Source: UBA2336 sp964404445
Lineage (GTDB): Bacteria; Bacteroidota; Bacteroidia; Cytophagales; Cyclobacteriaceae
Assembly: GCA_964404445.1 (NCBI GenBank)
Contig: CAYOJW010000002.1
Span: forward strand, 558,001-622,000
Length of the DNA stretch: 64,000 bases
Direction of reading: 5' to 3'
Shown here: one piece after another, positions 15,622 through 24,827 of the stretch
How the letters are laid out: the number at the start of each line of letters is the position of its first letter
Numbering within the stretch: position 1 is the first letter of the stretch
The notes under the pieces: model-generated
Told to the model about the DNA's origin: nothing
The model's input: only the letters and a program-made list of their open reading frames with translations
Databases searched by the model: none
Made by a program: the position numbers and the translations under genes

Positions 15622-18021
15622 TTATTCATCGCGCAACGATTTCACCGGGTTGGCGTGCGCTGCCCGCATCACATGGAAACCAACTGTTACCATCGTTATC
15701 ACAAAGGCTAATAATACCGAGGCCGTAAATATTAGCCACTCGTCCGAGAGGTTAATGTGATAGGCAAAATTCTGCAACCAACTGTTGGTAAAGTACCAGG
15801 CAACCGGAAAGGCAATCAGCATTCCAATGCCTACCAACAAGAAAAACTCTTTCGATACCAGCACCACTAAGCTGCTTACACCCGCGCCAATCACTTTGCG
15901 TACGCCAATTTCTTTGGTGCGTTGTTCGGTAGTGAAAGCCGCCAGCCCCAGCAGCCCCAAACACGCGATGGCAATGGTTAAAGATGAGAACACCGTAAAT
16001 ATCTGGCTGCGTTTTTCATCTGCCGTGTATTGCGAATTAAAATCCTGATCGAGAAAATTGTACTGGAAGGTGTGGTTGGGAAACAATTCTTTCCATACGT
16101 TTTCAACCGCTGCGAGCGATTTTTTAACATCACCTTCTGCCGTTCGGATCAACACAAAATAGTTCTGCTCACTCAAAATGATCATGAGTGGTTCGATCTG
16201 TTCATACAATGAATTCTGATGATAGTCTTTCACAACACCCACCACACGTTTTTCAATATCGGTATTGTTCGGTCCGGCACCCTGAAAGACAAATTTCTTA
16301 CCAATCGGATCGTCCCATGCCATGCGTTTTACCATCGCTTGGTTTACGAGTACCGCATAGGTTGTATCGGAGCTTACATCGCGCGAAAAATCGCGGCCTT
16401 CCACAATATCCATCCCCATAGTTTTAATATAGTCGAAGTCGGCATTGTACAAATCCACGCCACGATCCACCAACTTACCTTCATTATCTTCTACTTTCAT
16501 CAGGTTCTTTCCAATGCCTTGGCCGGGCGATGCATTGGCCGTGCCTACATTGGCAACTTCGGTGGTTTGTTTTAAGCGTTTCACCAGCACGCCCGTTTTT
16601 TGCCTGAGTTCGCGTTCATTCAGCGTTAATCGTACAACACGCTCTTTATCAAAGCCCAGATCTTTGTTGCGCATATAGTTCAACTGATCGAATATTACCA
16701 GTGTTGAGATGAGCATGAAAATAGAAATTGAAAACTGAAGCACCACCAGGGCTCTTCGGAAGAATACACTTCCGCCACGGGCGGCCAGCTTTCCTTTCAA
16801 TACGTTTACCGGATTAAATCCTGATAAATAAAAGGCCGGGTAACTGCCACCCACAACTCCGGCTAAAAGTGTTATCCCTAACAGGCTTAGGATAACCGGG
16901 GCCTGCAAAACGTATGAAAACGGAAGATGCTTATTTGCCAGATTGTTAAATGAAGGCAGTATCGCATAGATTAAGATCATGCTCAGCGTTAACGCAATTA
17001 CGGTAAGTATAACCGATTCGGAAATAAACTGTATGATCAGTTGTTTGCGCTGCGAGCCCATCACTTTGCGAACACCAACTTCTTTTGCCCGATTGGCAGA
17101 GCGAGCCGTAGCTAAGTTCATGTAATTGATGCAGGCGATGATCAGCATGAAAGCCGACACCGCTCCGAAAATATAGATGTACGAAATATCGCCACCTTCT
17201 TCAGCTTCATCCTGAATTTTGGAGTGCAGGTGGATGTCGGTAATGCGTTGAAGTTCGTATGCAACCTTCACCCCGTATTGTTCAAAGATCGGATTTACAC
17301 GCTCTTTCACAATTTTATCGAACACGGCATCCATCTTCGTTACATCGTAGCCTTCGGGCAATTGTATGTAGGTGTAAACCCCAAAGCCTCCCCAGTTGGT
17401 ATTTTCAACACGTGGGTTGCTGCTTTTGGAGATCAACGCATCGAAGCGATAATGTGAGTTGTACGGAACATTTTTGATGATACCGGTAATTTTAAACTCT
17501 TCGCCTTGCTGGTTTTGGAGGGATTGCCCCAAAGCCGGGGTTTCACCAAAATATTTTTTAGCGATGGATTCTGTCAGCACAATCGAAAACGGATTATCGA
17601 GTGCGGTATTCATATCGCCTGCCAGAAACTCGTACGTAAACATATCAAACACTGTTGAGTCGGTCAGTACGAAATCTTCTTCGTTAAATTGTACCTCACC
17701 GTTTTTATACAATGTTCTTCCTGTTCCGAAAAAACGTACAACATTTTTTACTTCGGGATATTTGCTGCGCAATTCTTCGGCCATGGGTGTTTGTACTACC
17801 GCCCAGGTAAAAGCATTGTCGGGTTCTTTAATGTTCGATACAACCCGGTAAATATTATCGGCATGGGCATGGTAGCGGTCGTAACTCAGTTCATCTACAA
17901 TGTACATGAACAAAAACATACTGCAGGTAATACCAATGGTAAGCCCCAAAATATTAACGGTGCTGTACGTTTTGTCTTTACGGATATTGCGGAACGCAAT
18001 TTTAAAAAGGTTTTTGAGCAT
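15622..18021 (-). CDS. MacB/FtsX-type ABC transporter permease
   Basis: This is an inner-membrane permease of 799 residues with the duplicated MacB-PCD/FtsX layout. A first membrane segment near the N-terminus (NILGLTIGITCSMFLFMYIV) is followed by a large periplasmic domain, three membrane segments (about residues 280-420), a second periplasmic domain and three C-terminal segments. Typical motifs are ANRAKEVGVRKVMGSQRKQL and QRTKEIGVRKVIGAGVSSL, which contact the ATPase, and the tail AHANPVKSLRDE. No ATP-binding subunit is adjacent, which is common for this group in Bacteroidota. The cargo is unknown; antimicrobial peptide or lipoprotein handling are general possibilities. Confidence 0.93.
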   Translation of the reverse strand: MLKNLFKIAFRNIRKDKTYSTVNILGLTIGITCSMFLFMYIVDELSYDRYHAHADNIYRVVSNIKEPDNAFTWAVVQTPMAEELRSKYPEVKNVVRFFGTGRTLYKNGEVQFNEEDFVLTDSTVFDMFTYEFLAGDMNTALDNPFSIVLTESIAKKYFGETPALGQSLQNQQGEEFKITGIIKNVPYNSHYRFDALISKSSNPRVENTNWGGFGVYTYIQLPEGYDVTKMDAVFDKIVKERVNPIFEQYGVKVAYELQRITDIHLHSKIQDEAEEGGDISYIYIFGAVSAFMLIIACINYMNLATARSANRAKEVGVRKVMGSQRKQLIIQFISESVILTVIALTLSMILIYAILPSFNNLANKHLPFSYVLQAPVILSLLGITLLAGVVGGSYPAFYLSGFNPVNVLKGKLAARGGSVFFRRALVVLQFSISIFMLISTLVIFDQLNYMRNKDLGFDKERVVRLTLNERELRQKTGVLVKRLKQTTEVANVGTANASPGQGIGKNLMKVEDNEGKLVDRGVDLYNADFDYIKTMGMDIVEGRDFSRDVSSDTTYAVLVNQAMVKRMAWDDPIGKKFVFQGAGPNNTDIEKRVVGVVKDYHQNSLYEQIEPLMIILSEQNYFVLIRTAEGDVKKSLAAVENVWKELFPNHTFQYNFLDQDFNSQYTADEKRSQIFTVFSSLTIAIACLGLLGLAAFTTEQRTKEIGVRKVIGAGVSSLVVLVSKEFFLLVGIGMLIAFPVAWYFTNSWLQNFAYHINLSDEWLIFTASVLLAFVITMVTVGFHVMRAAHANPVKSLRDE

Positions 18022-18069
18022 AGTCTGTTTTGGTTAGCGTTACCAAAAAGTTCAGCCATACCTGTACCG

Positions 18070-18092
18070 AAACCTAAACCCTAAACCTAAAA
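18070..18092. repeat. CCTAAA-type short tandem tract
   Basis: AAACCTAAAC, CCTAAAC and CTAAAA follow one another in the 240-bp gap between the permease and the VOC gene. A similar TTAGGG/CCCTAA tract lies at 40702-40766. I saw nothing else in this gap besides a short leader for the downstream-lying genes. Confidence 0.5.
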
Positions 18093-18262
18093 GGAGGATG
18101 CAAGTAATGGCTGAACCTGTTTGTATAAAAAAGTCTGGCACATCAGGCAAGTGATGTACCAGACTAAAAAAGGATGAAACCACCACCAAAAAAAGTTTTG
18201 ACCGCTAACAATTTGTTCATTAATGAAAGCGAATGTCCGCCAGCGCACAGTTTAAGGCACAC

Positions 18263-18715
18263 TCAAATATGCTGGTCGAGCAAAATCATGTTTCCATCGG
18301 GGTCTTTCAGCACTACACTGGCCGGGCCTTTCGTACTCTCATCGGCTGCGCTTTCAAGTTTAATGTTTTTGCTTTTCAGGTGTTGCTGAATCTGCCGGAT
18401 GTCGGTAAAACCTTCAATCTTTTTTGCGTTCTCATCCCACCCCGGATTGAATGTAAGGATATTACCTTCAAACATTCCCTGAAACAACCCGATCAGCGCA
18501 TTGCCGTTTTTCATGATGAGGTAGTTTTTATCCATACCTCCGCCAAAAACAGTGAACCCCAGGTTTTCATAAAACTCTTTGGATGCCTGAAGGTTCTTAA
18601 CACTCAGGCTCATCGAAAATGCTCCTAAACTCATATCATCTTTTTTACGATTACTCACAAAGCCAAGACTAAAAATCACGGCTGCGGACAATAGTATTAC
18701 AATTATTTTTTTCAT
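18263..18715 (-). CDS. VOC-family (glyoxalase/bleomycin-resistance fold) protein with N-terminal signal or anchor
   Basis: This 150-residue protein has a hydrophobic leader (MKKIIVILLSAAVIFSLGF) followed by one VOC module: FSMSLSVKNLQASKEFYENLGF at the start and PASVVLKDPDGNMILLDQ at the end. The vicinal oxygen chelate fold includes lyases, dioxygenases and resistance proteins, so the substrate cannot be inferred. The exported or membrane-anchored form is unusual because most members are cytosolic. The leader before the ATG (GAGACCTTAAATC...ATTATAAACACATG) closely resembles leaders of the S74 protein. Confidence 0.85.
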   Translation of the reverse strand: MKKIIVILLSAAVIFSLGFVSNRKKDDMSLGAFSMSLSVKNLQASKEFYENLGFTVFGGGMDKNYLIMKNGNALIGLFQGMFEGNILTFNPGWDENAKKIEGFTDIRQIQQHLKSKNIKLESAADESTKGPASVVLKDPDGNMILLDQHI

Positions 18716-18770
18716 GTGTTTATAATTTTTGATTTAAGGTCTCATGTCTGTCCCGGCAAGCAATTATTCA

Positions 18771-20309
18771 TTACCCAGCCCAACCCTCGCGATCCAAACT
18801 TCTGTACTGAATGGCTTCCGCCAGATGCTCGGTTTTAATCTCGTCCGAACCGGCTAAGTCAGCAATAGTGCGCGAAACTTTTAAGATACGGTCATACGCA
18901 CGGGCAGATAATCCTAACCGTTCCATCGCGGTTTTTAACAATGCACGACCGGCATCATTAATCTGGCAAATCTCTTTTACTAAATTAGAGGGCATCATGG
19001 CATTACAATAAATATCGGTGCGTTCTTTAAAACGTTCTGTTTGTTTGTCGCGTGCACGCACCACCCGTTCACGGATTTCGGCACTGGTTTCGGTTTTGCG
19101 ATTGGCTGTCATCTCTTCAAAACTTACCGGCACAACCTCCACGTGCAGATCGATACGATCAAGCAACGGCCCGCTGATCTTACTCAGGTACCGTTGCACA
19201 ATGCCCGGGCCGCATACACATTCTTTCTCAGGATGATTGTAATATCCGCACGGGCACGGATTCATGCTGGCTACCAGCATAAAGTTGGCCGGGTAATCGA
19301 TCGAAACTTTCGCGCGTGAAATGGTAACTTTGCGTTCTTCCATCGGCTGTCGCATTACTTCAAGCACGGTGCGTTTAAACTCCGGAAGTTCATCTAAAAA
19401 TAGCACACCGTTATGTGCCAGTGAAATTTCACCGGGCTGGGGATTGCCGCCTCCGCCAACAAGTGCTATATCCGAAATTGTATGGTGTGGGCTACGCAAC
19501 GGCCTTATCGAAATCAGCGAAGCATCTTTATCAAGCTTACCTGCTACCGAGTGTATCTTGGTTGTTTCCAATGCCTCGTTCAGCGAAAGCGGAGGCAAAA
19601 TAGTTGATAGCCTTTTTGCCAACATGGTTTTACCGGCACCGGGCGGGCCAATCATAATCACGTTGTGCCCACCGGCTGCGGCTATTTCCATGGCACGTTT
19701 TATATTTTCCTGCCCCTGCACATCTTTAAAGTCGCTGTCGTAACTGTTTACTTTTGATGCAAACACTTCGCGGGTATCAACCTGTACGGGGTCTATTACT
19801 TTTCGCCCTTCTAAAAATTCGATGGCATCTTGTACGGTTGTTACAGGGATAACCTCTAAATTATTGACGATGGCCGCTTCGCGTGCATTGCCGACAGGTA
19901 AGATAAATCCTTTAAAATTATCTTTGCGTGCCTGTATGGCAATGGGTAATGCCCCTTTAATCGGGCGTAGAGTACCATCTAAGGCAAGCTCGCCCATAAT
20001 CACATACTCTTCAAGTTTTTCTGTTTTGATTTGTGCGCTCGATTTGAGTACACACAACGCGATGGGCAGATCGTACGCACTGCCTTCTTTTTTTATGTCG
20101 GCTGGTGCAAGATTAACCACCGTTTTTTGCCGGGGCATAAAATACCCATAGCTTTTAATGGCCGACTCTATGCGGTGTTCGCTTTCTTTTACTGCGCTGT
20201 CGGGCAGGCCGCTCATCCAGTATTTGGTACCCTGGCCTACGCTTACTTCAACCGTAATCTTACGGGCATCTACCCCAAATACGGCACATCCATACGTTTT
20301 TGAAAGCAT
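18771..20309 (-). CDS. YifB/ComM-family Mg-chelatase-like AAA+ ATPase
   Basis: This 512-residue protein is a full-length YifB/ComM. Residues 1-170 form the Lon-protease-like N-terminal domain without its active site. The AAA+ domain has the Walker A GPPGAGKT at 221-228, followed by HTISDIALVGGGG and the sensor-region signature MNPCPCGYYNHPEKECVCGPG with its cysteine cluster. The C-terminal ATPase lid contains RAYDRILKVSRTIADLAGS. In naturally competent bacteria ComM acts as a branch-migration helicase during recombination of incoming DNA; whether this organism is competent is unknown. It starts with ATG and has no partner genes next to it. Confidence 0.94.
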   Translation of the reverse strand: MLSKTYGCAVFGVDARKITVEVSVGQGTKYWMSGLPDSAVKESEHRIESAIKSYGYFMPRQKTVVNLAPADIKKEGSAYDLPIALCVLKSSAQIKTEKLEEYVIMGELALDGTLRPIKGALPIAIQARKDNFKGFILPVGNAREAAIVNNLEVIPVTTVQDAIEFLEGRKVIDPVQVDTREVFASKVNSYDSDFKDVQGQENIKRAMEIAAAGGHNVIMIGPPGAGKTMLAKRLSTILPPLSLNEALETTKIHSVAGKLDKDASLISIRPLRSPHHTISDIALVGGGGNPQPGEISLAHNGVLFLDELPEFKRTVLEVMRQPMEERKVTISRAKVSIDYPANFMLVASMNPCPCGYYNHPEKECVCGPGIVQRYLSKISGPLLDRIDLHVEVVPVSFEEMTANRKTETSAEIRERVVRARDKQTERFKERTDIYCNAMMPSNLVKEICQINDAGRALLKTAMERLGLSARAYDRILKVSRTIADLAGSDEIKTEHLAEAIQYRSLDREGWAG

Positions 20310-20365
20310 AAAGTATCACTATCTCAAAATGAAGATAGCAATAAATCCGGTTACGGAAACATTTC

Positions 20366-20701
20366 TTACTTAGATTGTTGAGATGCCTGTTCGTCTGCCG
20401 CAGCTTTTTGGCGGTCGTTTTCCTGTAAATCGTACAGTTTCGCTTTTAGTGTGTTAAGTTCCTGAATCAACCCCTGGTTTTCGCGGATATGGCGTCTGTT
20501 ATCGCGCAGGTGAAGTACGATGTTCGTGGCAAAGAAAACCAGTAAAACAAATGAACAGTATTTGAGCAGCCATATTTTATCATACAGCTTAAACAACAGG
20601 GCGGTATCATTTTTTTTGTTGTCCATGTATATGCTGAAGATCAGCACAAAAAGATGTAACACCCCTATTACTGCATAAAAGATAAGCCGGTTCTTTTTCA
20701 T
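20366..20701 (-). CDS. Small two-helix membrane protein with C-terminal coiled coil
   Basis: I do not recognise the family. The 111-residue protein has a first membrane segment (LIFYAVIGVLHLFVLIFSIYM), a second (LKYCSFVLLVFFATNIVLHL) and a charged helix (about residues 70-105, LIQELNTLKAKLYDLQENDRQKAAADEQ) with heptad-like spacing. The arrangement suggests a small membrane protein with a cytoplasmic coiled coil. It lies between yifB and an ABC exporter on the same strand, but gaps of 57 and 93 bp leave an operon uncertain. Confidence 0.65.
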   Translation of the reverse strand: MKKNRLIFYAVIGVLHLFVLIFSIYMDNKKNDTALLFKLYDKIWLLKYCSFVLLVFFATNIVLHLRDNRRHIRENQGLIQELNTLKAKLYDLQENDRQKAAADEQASQQSK

Positions 20702-20794
20702 ATCGTTATACCAAAAGTATGCGCAAAAATATGGTTTTTAGGCTACTGAAAAATTAGAATGCGTATGAATAACATACATGCGACTGTTACCGGG

Positions 20795-22621
20795 CTATGC
20801 TTTCTGGATTTCGCTGAGCTTTTGGTAAACCCCGCCTTTAGCCACTAAATCGGCATGGCGGCCACGTTCTACGATCTCGCCCTGTTGGATTACCACGATT
20901 TCATCGGCATGTTGAATGGTGCTTAGCCGGTGCGCAATCACGATAGAGGTACGGTTTTTCATCAAATTTGTGAGGGCCTCCTGCACTAATTTTTCCGATT
21001 CGGAATCAAGTGCCGAAGTGGCCTCATCCAAAATAAGAACAGGCGGATTTTTTAACACCGCCCGCGCAATGGCGATGCGCTGGCGCTGCCCGCCCGAAAG
21101 CTTGGAACCGCGTTCGCCTATCACGGTCTGATACCCGTTTTCGGTTTGCGAAATGAACGTGTGCGCATTGGCCACCTTCGCGGCATCCATAACGGCTTCT
21201 TCGGTAACGTTTTCCATCCCGAACGCGATGTTATTAAAGATGGTATCGTTAAACAAAATAGATTCTTGCGTAACCACACCCATTTGCTGGCGCAGCGATT
21301 CGATCTCGTAATCTTTTAACGATATGTCATCTAACAACACTTCACCCTCGGTAGGATCATAAAAACGCGGCACTAAATCGGCCAGGGTAGATTTACCCCC
21401 GCCCGATGGACCGATCAATGCAATGGTTTTACCTTTTGCTATTTTCAGGTTAATGTTTTTCAGTACAACTTTAGATTGATCGTACGAAAAGCTAACGTTT
21501 TTATACTCGATGCTGTCGGTAAACGACTTTAACGTAATGGCATCGGGCTTGTTTTTGATGGCAGGCTCCAGATCGATCACATTAAAAATGCGTTCGGCTG
21601 CCACTGTACCTTTTTGCAACGAGGTAATCCCGTTCGAAAAATTTTTTGCCGGTTGTATCATCGATGCATAAAACACCAAAAAACCCATAAAGGCTTCCGG
21701 CTTCAGTTCGCCCGAACCACCCAGCACTAAGTTGCCACCATAGTACAAAATAATGGCAACAATAATTACCCCCAGCACTTCGGATAACGGTGACGACAAT
21801 TCGTTTTTACGCGCAATGGATAAATTTACCTTACGGTGATAACTTGTTTCGGCATCTATTTTCCGCAAAATAAAATTGCGGGCATTAAACGCTTTGATCA
21901 CACGCATGCCCCCAAAGGTTTCGTCTAAGATGTTAACAATGCGCCCCATCGACTCCTGGCTTTGGCGCGCTTTACGTTTTAACCGTTTAATGATCTCGGC
22001 CACCACGCCCCCGGTAATGGGCAACAGAATAAGCGTAAACAAGGTAAGCTTTACCGAAATGCTGAACAGCACAATGATGTACACAATAATGGTGAGCGGT
22101 TCTTTCAATACCGATTTCAGGCTGTTAAAAATAGAGGTTTCCACCTCACTCATATCATTGGTAAAGCGCGACATTAAATCGCCTTTGCGCTGATCGTTAA
22201 AATACCCGATATGCAGGTTTGATACGTTCGTGAAAATATCCATACGCATATTTTTCGCCACATCTACTTTAATACGCGAGGCTGTCATCCGCTCAAAATA
22301 CCGAAACGTATTGGCTAATGTCATTAACACAACAATGCTCAAACATATTACCAACAGCGTTTGGTGCGGGCCATAGGTATGAATGGTGCTTATAAAATAA
22401 TAGTCAAATATTTTTTGCGCATACTCCAGCGAATACGCAAACTCCGGTTTGGATGGCACCGCAGTATTTACCTGCGGGTTAAATAAAATTTTGAGCATGG
22501 GCATAATCAGTCCCAGGTAGGCTGCACTGAGCACAACACCGAGTACGGCAAAAACAAAGAACTTACCGAGCCGTGGAATAAGCCCCGGAGCATAGTGTAA
22601 AATCCGAAGATAAATTTTCAT
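20795..22621 (-). CDS. ABC exporter, fused permease and ATPase (MsbA-like)
   Basis: This is a half-transporter of about 608 residues. Six membrane segments occupy about residues 10-320, then the ATPase domain with Walker A IGPSGGGKST, the Q-loop, signature LSGGQRQRIAIARAVLKNP, Walker B LILDEATSALD and switch H in VIAHRLSTI. It would work as a homodimer in the inner membrane; lipid A-core or another hydrophobic product is the usual cargo for this subgroup. I place the start at ATG 22621 (MKIYLRILHYAP) because the upstream 10 codons overlap the previous gene. The upstream gene, an outer-membrane Wzi/RemB-like protein, ends only 4 bp before this start, so both are probably one operon acting on surface lipid or polysaccharide. 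Confidence 0.93.
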   Translation of the reverse strand: MKIYLRILHYAPGLIPRLGKFFVFAVLGVVLSAAYLGLIMPMLKILFNPQVNTAVPSKPEFAYSLEYAQKIFDYYFISTIHTYGPHQTLLVICLSIVVLMTLANTFRYFERMTASRIKVDVAKNMRMDIFTNVSNLHIGYFNDQRKGDLMSRFTNDMSEVETSIFNSLKSVLKEPLTIIVYIIVLFSISVKLTLFTLILLPITGGVVAEIIKRLKRKARQSQESMGRIVNILDETFGGMRVIKAFNARNFILRKIDAETSYHRKVNLSIARKNELSSPLSEVLGVIIVAIILYYGGNLVLGGSGELKPEAFMGFLVFYASMIQPAKNFSNGITSLQKGTVAAERIFNVIDLEPAIKNKPDAITLKSFTDSIEYKNVSFSYDQSKVVLKNINLKIAKGKTIALIGPSGGGKSTLADLVPRFYDPTEGEVLLDDISLKDYEIESLRQQMGVVTQESILFNDTIFNNIAFGMENVTEEAVMDAAKVANAHTFISQTENGYQTVIGERGSKLSGGQRQRIAIARAVLKNPPVLILDEATSALDSESEKLVQEALTNLMKNRTSIVIAHRLSTIQHADEIVVIQQGEIVERGRHADLVAKGGVYQKLSEIQKA

Positions 22622-22625
22622 CTGA

Positions 22626-24305
22626 TTAAAAGTCGTAAAAACGTTGTGCAATATTCCAACGCAAAGCTAATGAAGTTATGGTACTGTTCCGGTTATATTC
22701 TGCCACCGGGCTTTCGCTTTTGCGCACCACCACCGAGGCATCCACAAACATATTGTGCGCTACCTGCCAACTGGCGGTAAACGTACCCAATACAATGGTA
22801 TTGCGCACACCCTGGCCGATGGTGTTGCCGTATTCCTGTTTACGATTGATGGTATTTTTTATGATGTCGCTTCCCCAGCTTTCGTTGTTAACGGTATCGC
22901 GCCCCACGTTTGCATATATTAATTTCCCGGTAACACGTAAACGCGGTAACGGCTGGTACCGCACAATACCAATATACTCTTTAAAATTTGCACCTAACGG
23001 ATGCGCTATGGGCTGCAAATAGTTGGAATAACTTCCGTAAGGCGTAGTATGCGAGTAGGTAAACGGTCGTACGATGTTGGTCTCGGCCTGCACATCAAGG
23101 TTAGTGACGCCAAAGGCATCAAAATATTTTAATCCGCCCTGTATGGCGTATTTGTTAGCCCACCAGCCATTACCGGCCGTCATGTTATCCAGCACAAACT
23201 CATCTAATACAAACTGGCCATATACCGAAACACCTTTCAACATATTCCATTTAAAATCCATACCCAGCAATACGTTATCGCTGCTGCCAAACTGATGCTC
23301 GATAGCCCGGTAAAAAATAATCGGGTTCAGGTATGCCCACTCAAACGAGGTAGAGTCGGTCGCGTTAAACACCACCGATTCAAACAATCCAACATTTAAT
23401 TTTTTGCCGATGTTTATGCTCAAATGGTGAAAGGCCATGTACTTGTCGGGGTATTTGCCTCTGGCACCCTTTACATCGGCCACCATGCGGTTTAACTGAA
23501 ACATATAATTTAACCTCCACACTTTGGCATTGGCTTTTAAAAACAACGAAGCCGGTGCGTGATCTGAAAAAATCAGGGAACGGAAACCGCTACCGATAAA
23601 TGTTTTGTCGTGCCCGAACTGTACGTTCAGATGTTTGGTAGCCTCGAAACTGATGTAGCCCCGCGCCTGAAAAAAATCGTAAGCCGTGTTGTTGGCAAAA
23701 TTTTTCCAAAACACCTCGTGGGGAATAACCGGGTAATACCCAAACTTAGGGGCACGCCTTACGGTATGGGCTACATAATCGGGTATGCGCGTTTGGTTCT
23801 CGGTAAGGAAGGTATAGAACCCGATTTTTTTATCGAGCATACCACGGATTTCCACCCCACGGGTATTGATAAACAATGGTTTTTCAACATCGGGGTCGCT
23901 GCCCATGCCTAAGTACAATACCGGGTTAACGTGCAGGTCAAAATCCGGATCCTGATCAACATGCAGTAAATCAGATTTCTTCCGGTAAAAGTATTTCAGT
24001 ATCGCATTCCGGTCGTTTGTTGCAGGGCGGTTCCACTCCCAGTTATCGTTGCGCAAATACATTAAGTTAAAGCGGTCGGCCGAAGAGGTAAACAAGCCCT
24101 GCTGGTCGGCCGAATCAATAAAAGCGGCAACCTGCGAGCGTTTAAAGGGCTTTATGGTTGTAAACATGAGCGGTGAAATACGCCCCGATTTTACCTCGTA
24201 CCGGTCTAACAGGTGATTATAATCTTCGTTTACAGGCAGGTATGTGCTTTGCGAAACCGCCCAAAAAGGGCTTAAAGCCGCCAGAAAAATCAGGATTTTG
24301 CGCAT
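22626..24305 (-). CDS. Wzi/RemB-like outer-membrane beta-barrel protein
   Basis: This 559-residue protein has a signal peptide (MRKILIFLAALSPFWAVSQ) and a C-terminal region rich in alternating strands, ending WNIAQRFYDF with a terminal aromatic residue as in outer-membrane barrels. Features such as YEVKSGRISPLMFTTIKPF, FGHDKTFIGSGFRSLIFSD and EWAYLNPIIFYRAIEH match the capsule-assembly Wzi family, which in Bacteroidota includes the gliding-related RemB. Its 4-bp spacing to an MsbA-like exporter gene suggests a shared role in exporting or anchoring surface glycolipid or polysaccharide. Function beyond the family level is inferred. Confidence 0.8.
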   Translation of the reverse strand: MRKILIFLAALSPFWAVSQSTYLPVNEDYNHLLDRYEVKSGRISPLMFTTIKPFKRSQVAAFIDSADQQGLFTSSADRFNLMYLRNDNWEWNRPATNDRNAILKYFYRKKSDLLHVDQDPDFDLHVNPVLYLGMGSDPDVEKPLFINTRGVEIRGMLDKKIGFYTFLTENQTRIPDYVAHTVRRAPKFGYYPVIPHEVFWKNFANNTAYDFFQARGYISFEATKHLNVQFGHDKTFIGSGFRSLIFSDHAPASLFLKANAKVWRLNYMFQLNRMVADVKGARGKYPDKYMAFHHLSINIGKKLNVGLFESVVFNATDSTSFEWAYLNPIIFYRAIEHQFGSSDNVLLGMDFKWNMLKGVSVYGQFVLDEFVLDNMTAGNGWWANKYAIQGGLKYFDAFGVTNLDVQAETNIVRPFTYSHTTPYGSYSNYLQPIAHPLGANFKEYIGIVRYQPLPRLRVTGKLIYANVGRDTVNNESWGSDIIKNTINRKQEYGNTIGQGVRNTIVLGTFTASWQVAHNMFVDASVVVRKSESPVAEYNRNSTITSLALRWNIAQRFYDF

Positions 24306-24373
24306 TCTTGAAGTAAAGGTTCCGGCAAATTACAGAGGTTAGGCCAAGCGGCCAAAAATGTTATCGGTGTCGG

Positions 24374-24404
24374 TTTGAATTTCTGGCCCGGCCGTTTATC
24401 TTTG
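24374..24404 (+). promoter_or_regulatory. Bacteroidota-type promoter of rpmE2
   Basis: TTTG at 24374-24377, a 19-base spacer and TATCTTTG at 24397-24404 fit the consensus TTTG and TANNTTTG with correct spacing. Translation starts 33 bases downstream. Confidence 0.75.
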
Positions 24405-24437
24405 CAGTCCTTTTAAAGGAAAAACGAAGAAAACGAT

Positions 24438-24686
24438 ATGAAAAAGGACATTCACCCAGATTACCAGGAAGTTGTATTCCACGATCTGTCAAGCGATTTC
24501 AAATTCCTGACCCGCTCTACCATGAAAACTAAAGACACGATTACATGGGAAGATGGCAAGGAATATCCTGTTATTAAAGTTGAGGTTAGCTCAGCTTCGC
24601 ACCCGTTCTACACCGGCAAGAAAATGTTTGTGGATACTGCAGGCCGCGTAGAAAAATTCAAAAACAAGTATCAAAAGAAAGCATAA
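24438..24686 (+). CDS. rpmE2: 50S ribosomal protein L31, type B
   Basis: This 82-residue ribosomal protein is the zinc-free (C-minus) form of L31, which joins the subunits through the central protuberance. It begins MKKDIHPDYQEVVFHD and has FLTRSTMKT, the motif EVSSASHPFYTGKK and the end VEKFKNKYQKK. No cysteines occur, so it lacks the Zn ribbon of the long type A form. A strong promoter and terminator flank it, giving a monocistronic unit. Confidence 0.97.
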   Translation: MKKDIHPDYQEVVFHDLSSDFKFLTRSTMKTKDTITWEDGKEYPVIKVEVSSASHPFYTGKKMFVDTAGRVEKFKNKYQKKA

Positions 24687-24712
24687 TATTTCTTCTTTAT
24701 TATATGCATGAG

Positions 24713-24743
24713 AAAAACCCCGGCAAATCTGTCGGGGTTTTTT
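24713..24743 (+). terminator. Rho-independent terminator after rpmE2
   Basis: The stem CCCCG (preceded by A5) and CGGGG (followed by T6) encloses a loop of about 10 bases. It begins 27 bp after the rpmE2 stop. Confidence 0.85.
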
Positions 24744-24827
24744 ATTGTACCCTTCCCCCCTCCCTGGGAAGAGGGGTGTCTGAGGAACGAGGACGGGGTG
24801 AGGGAATTCCTTTCTATATTTACACAC

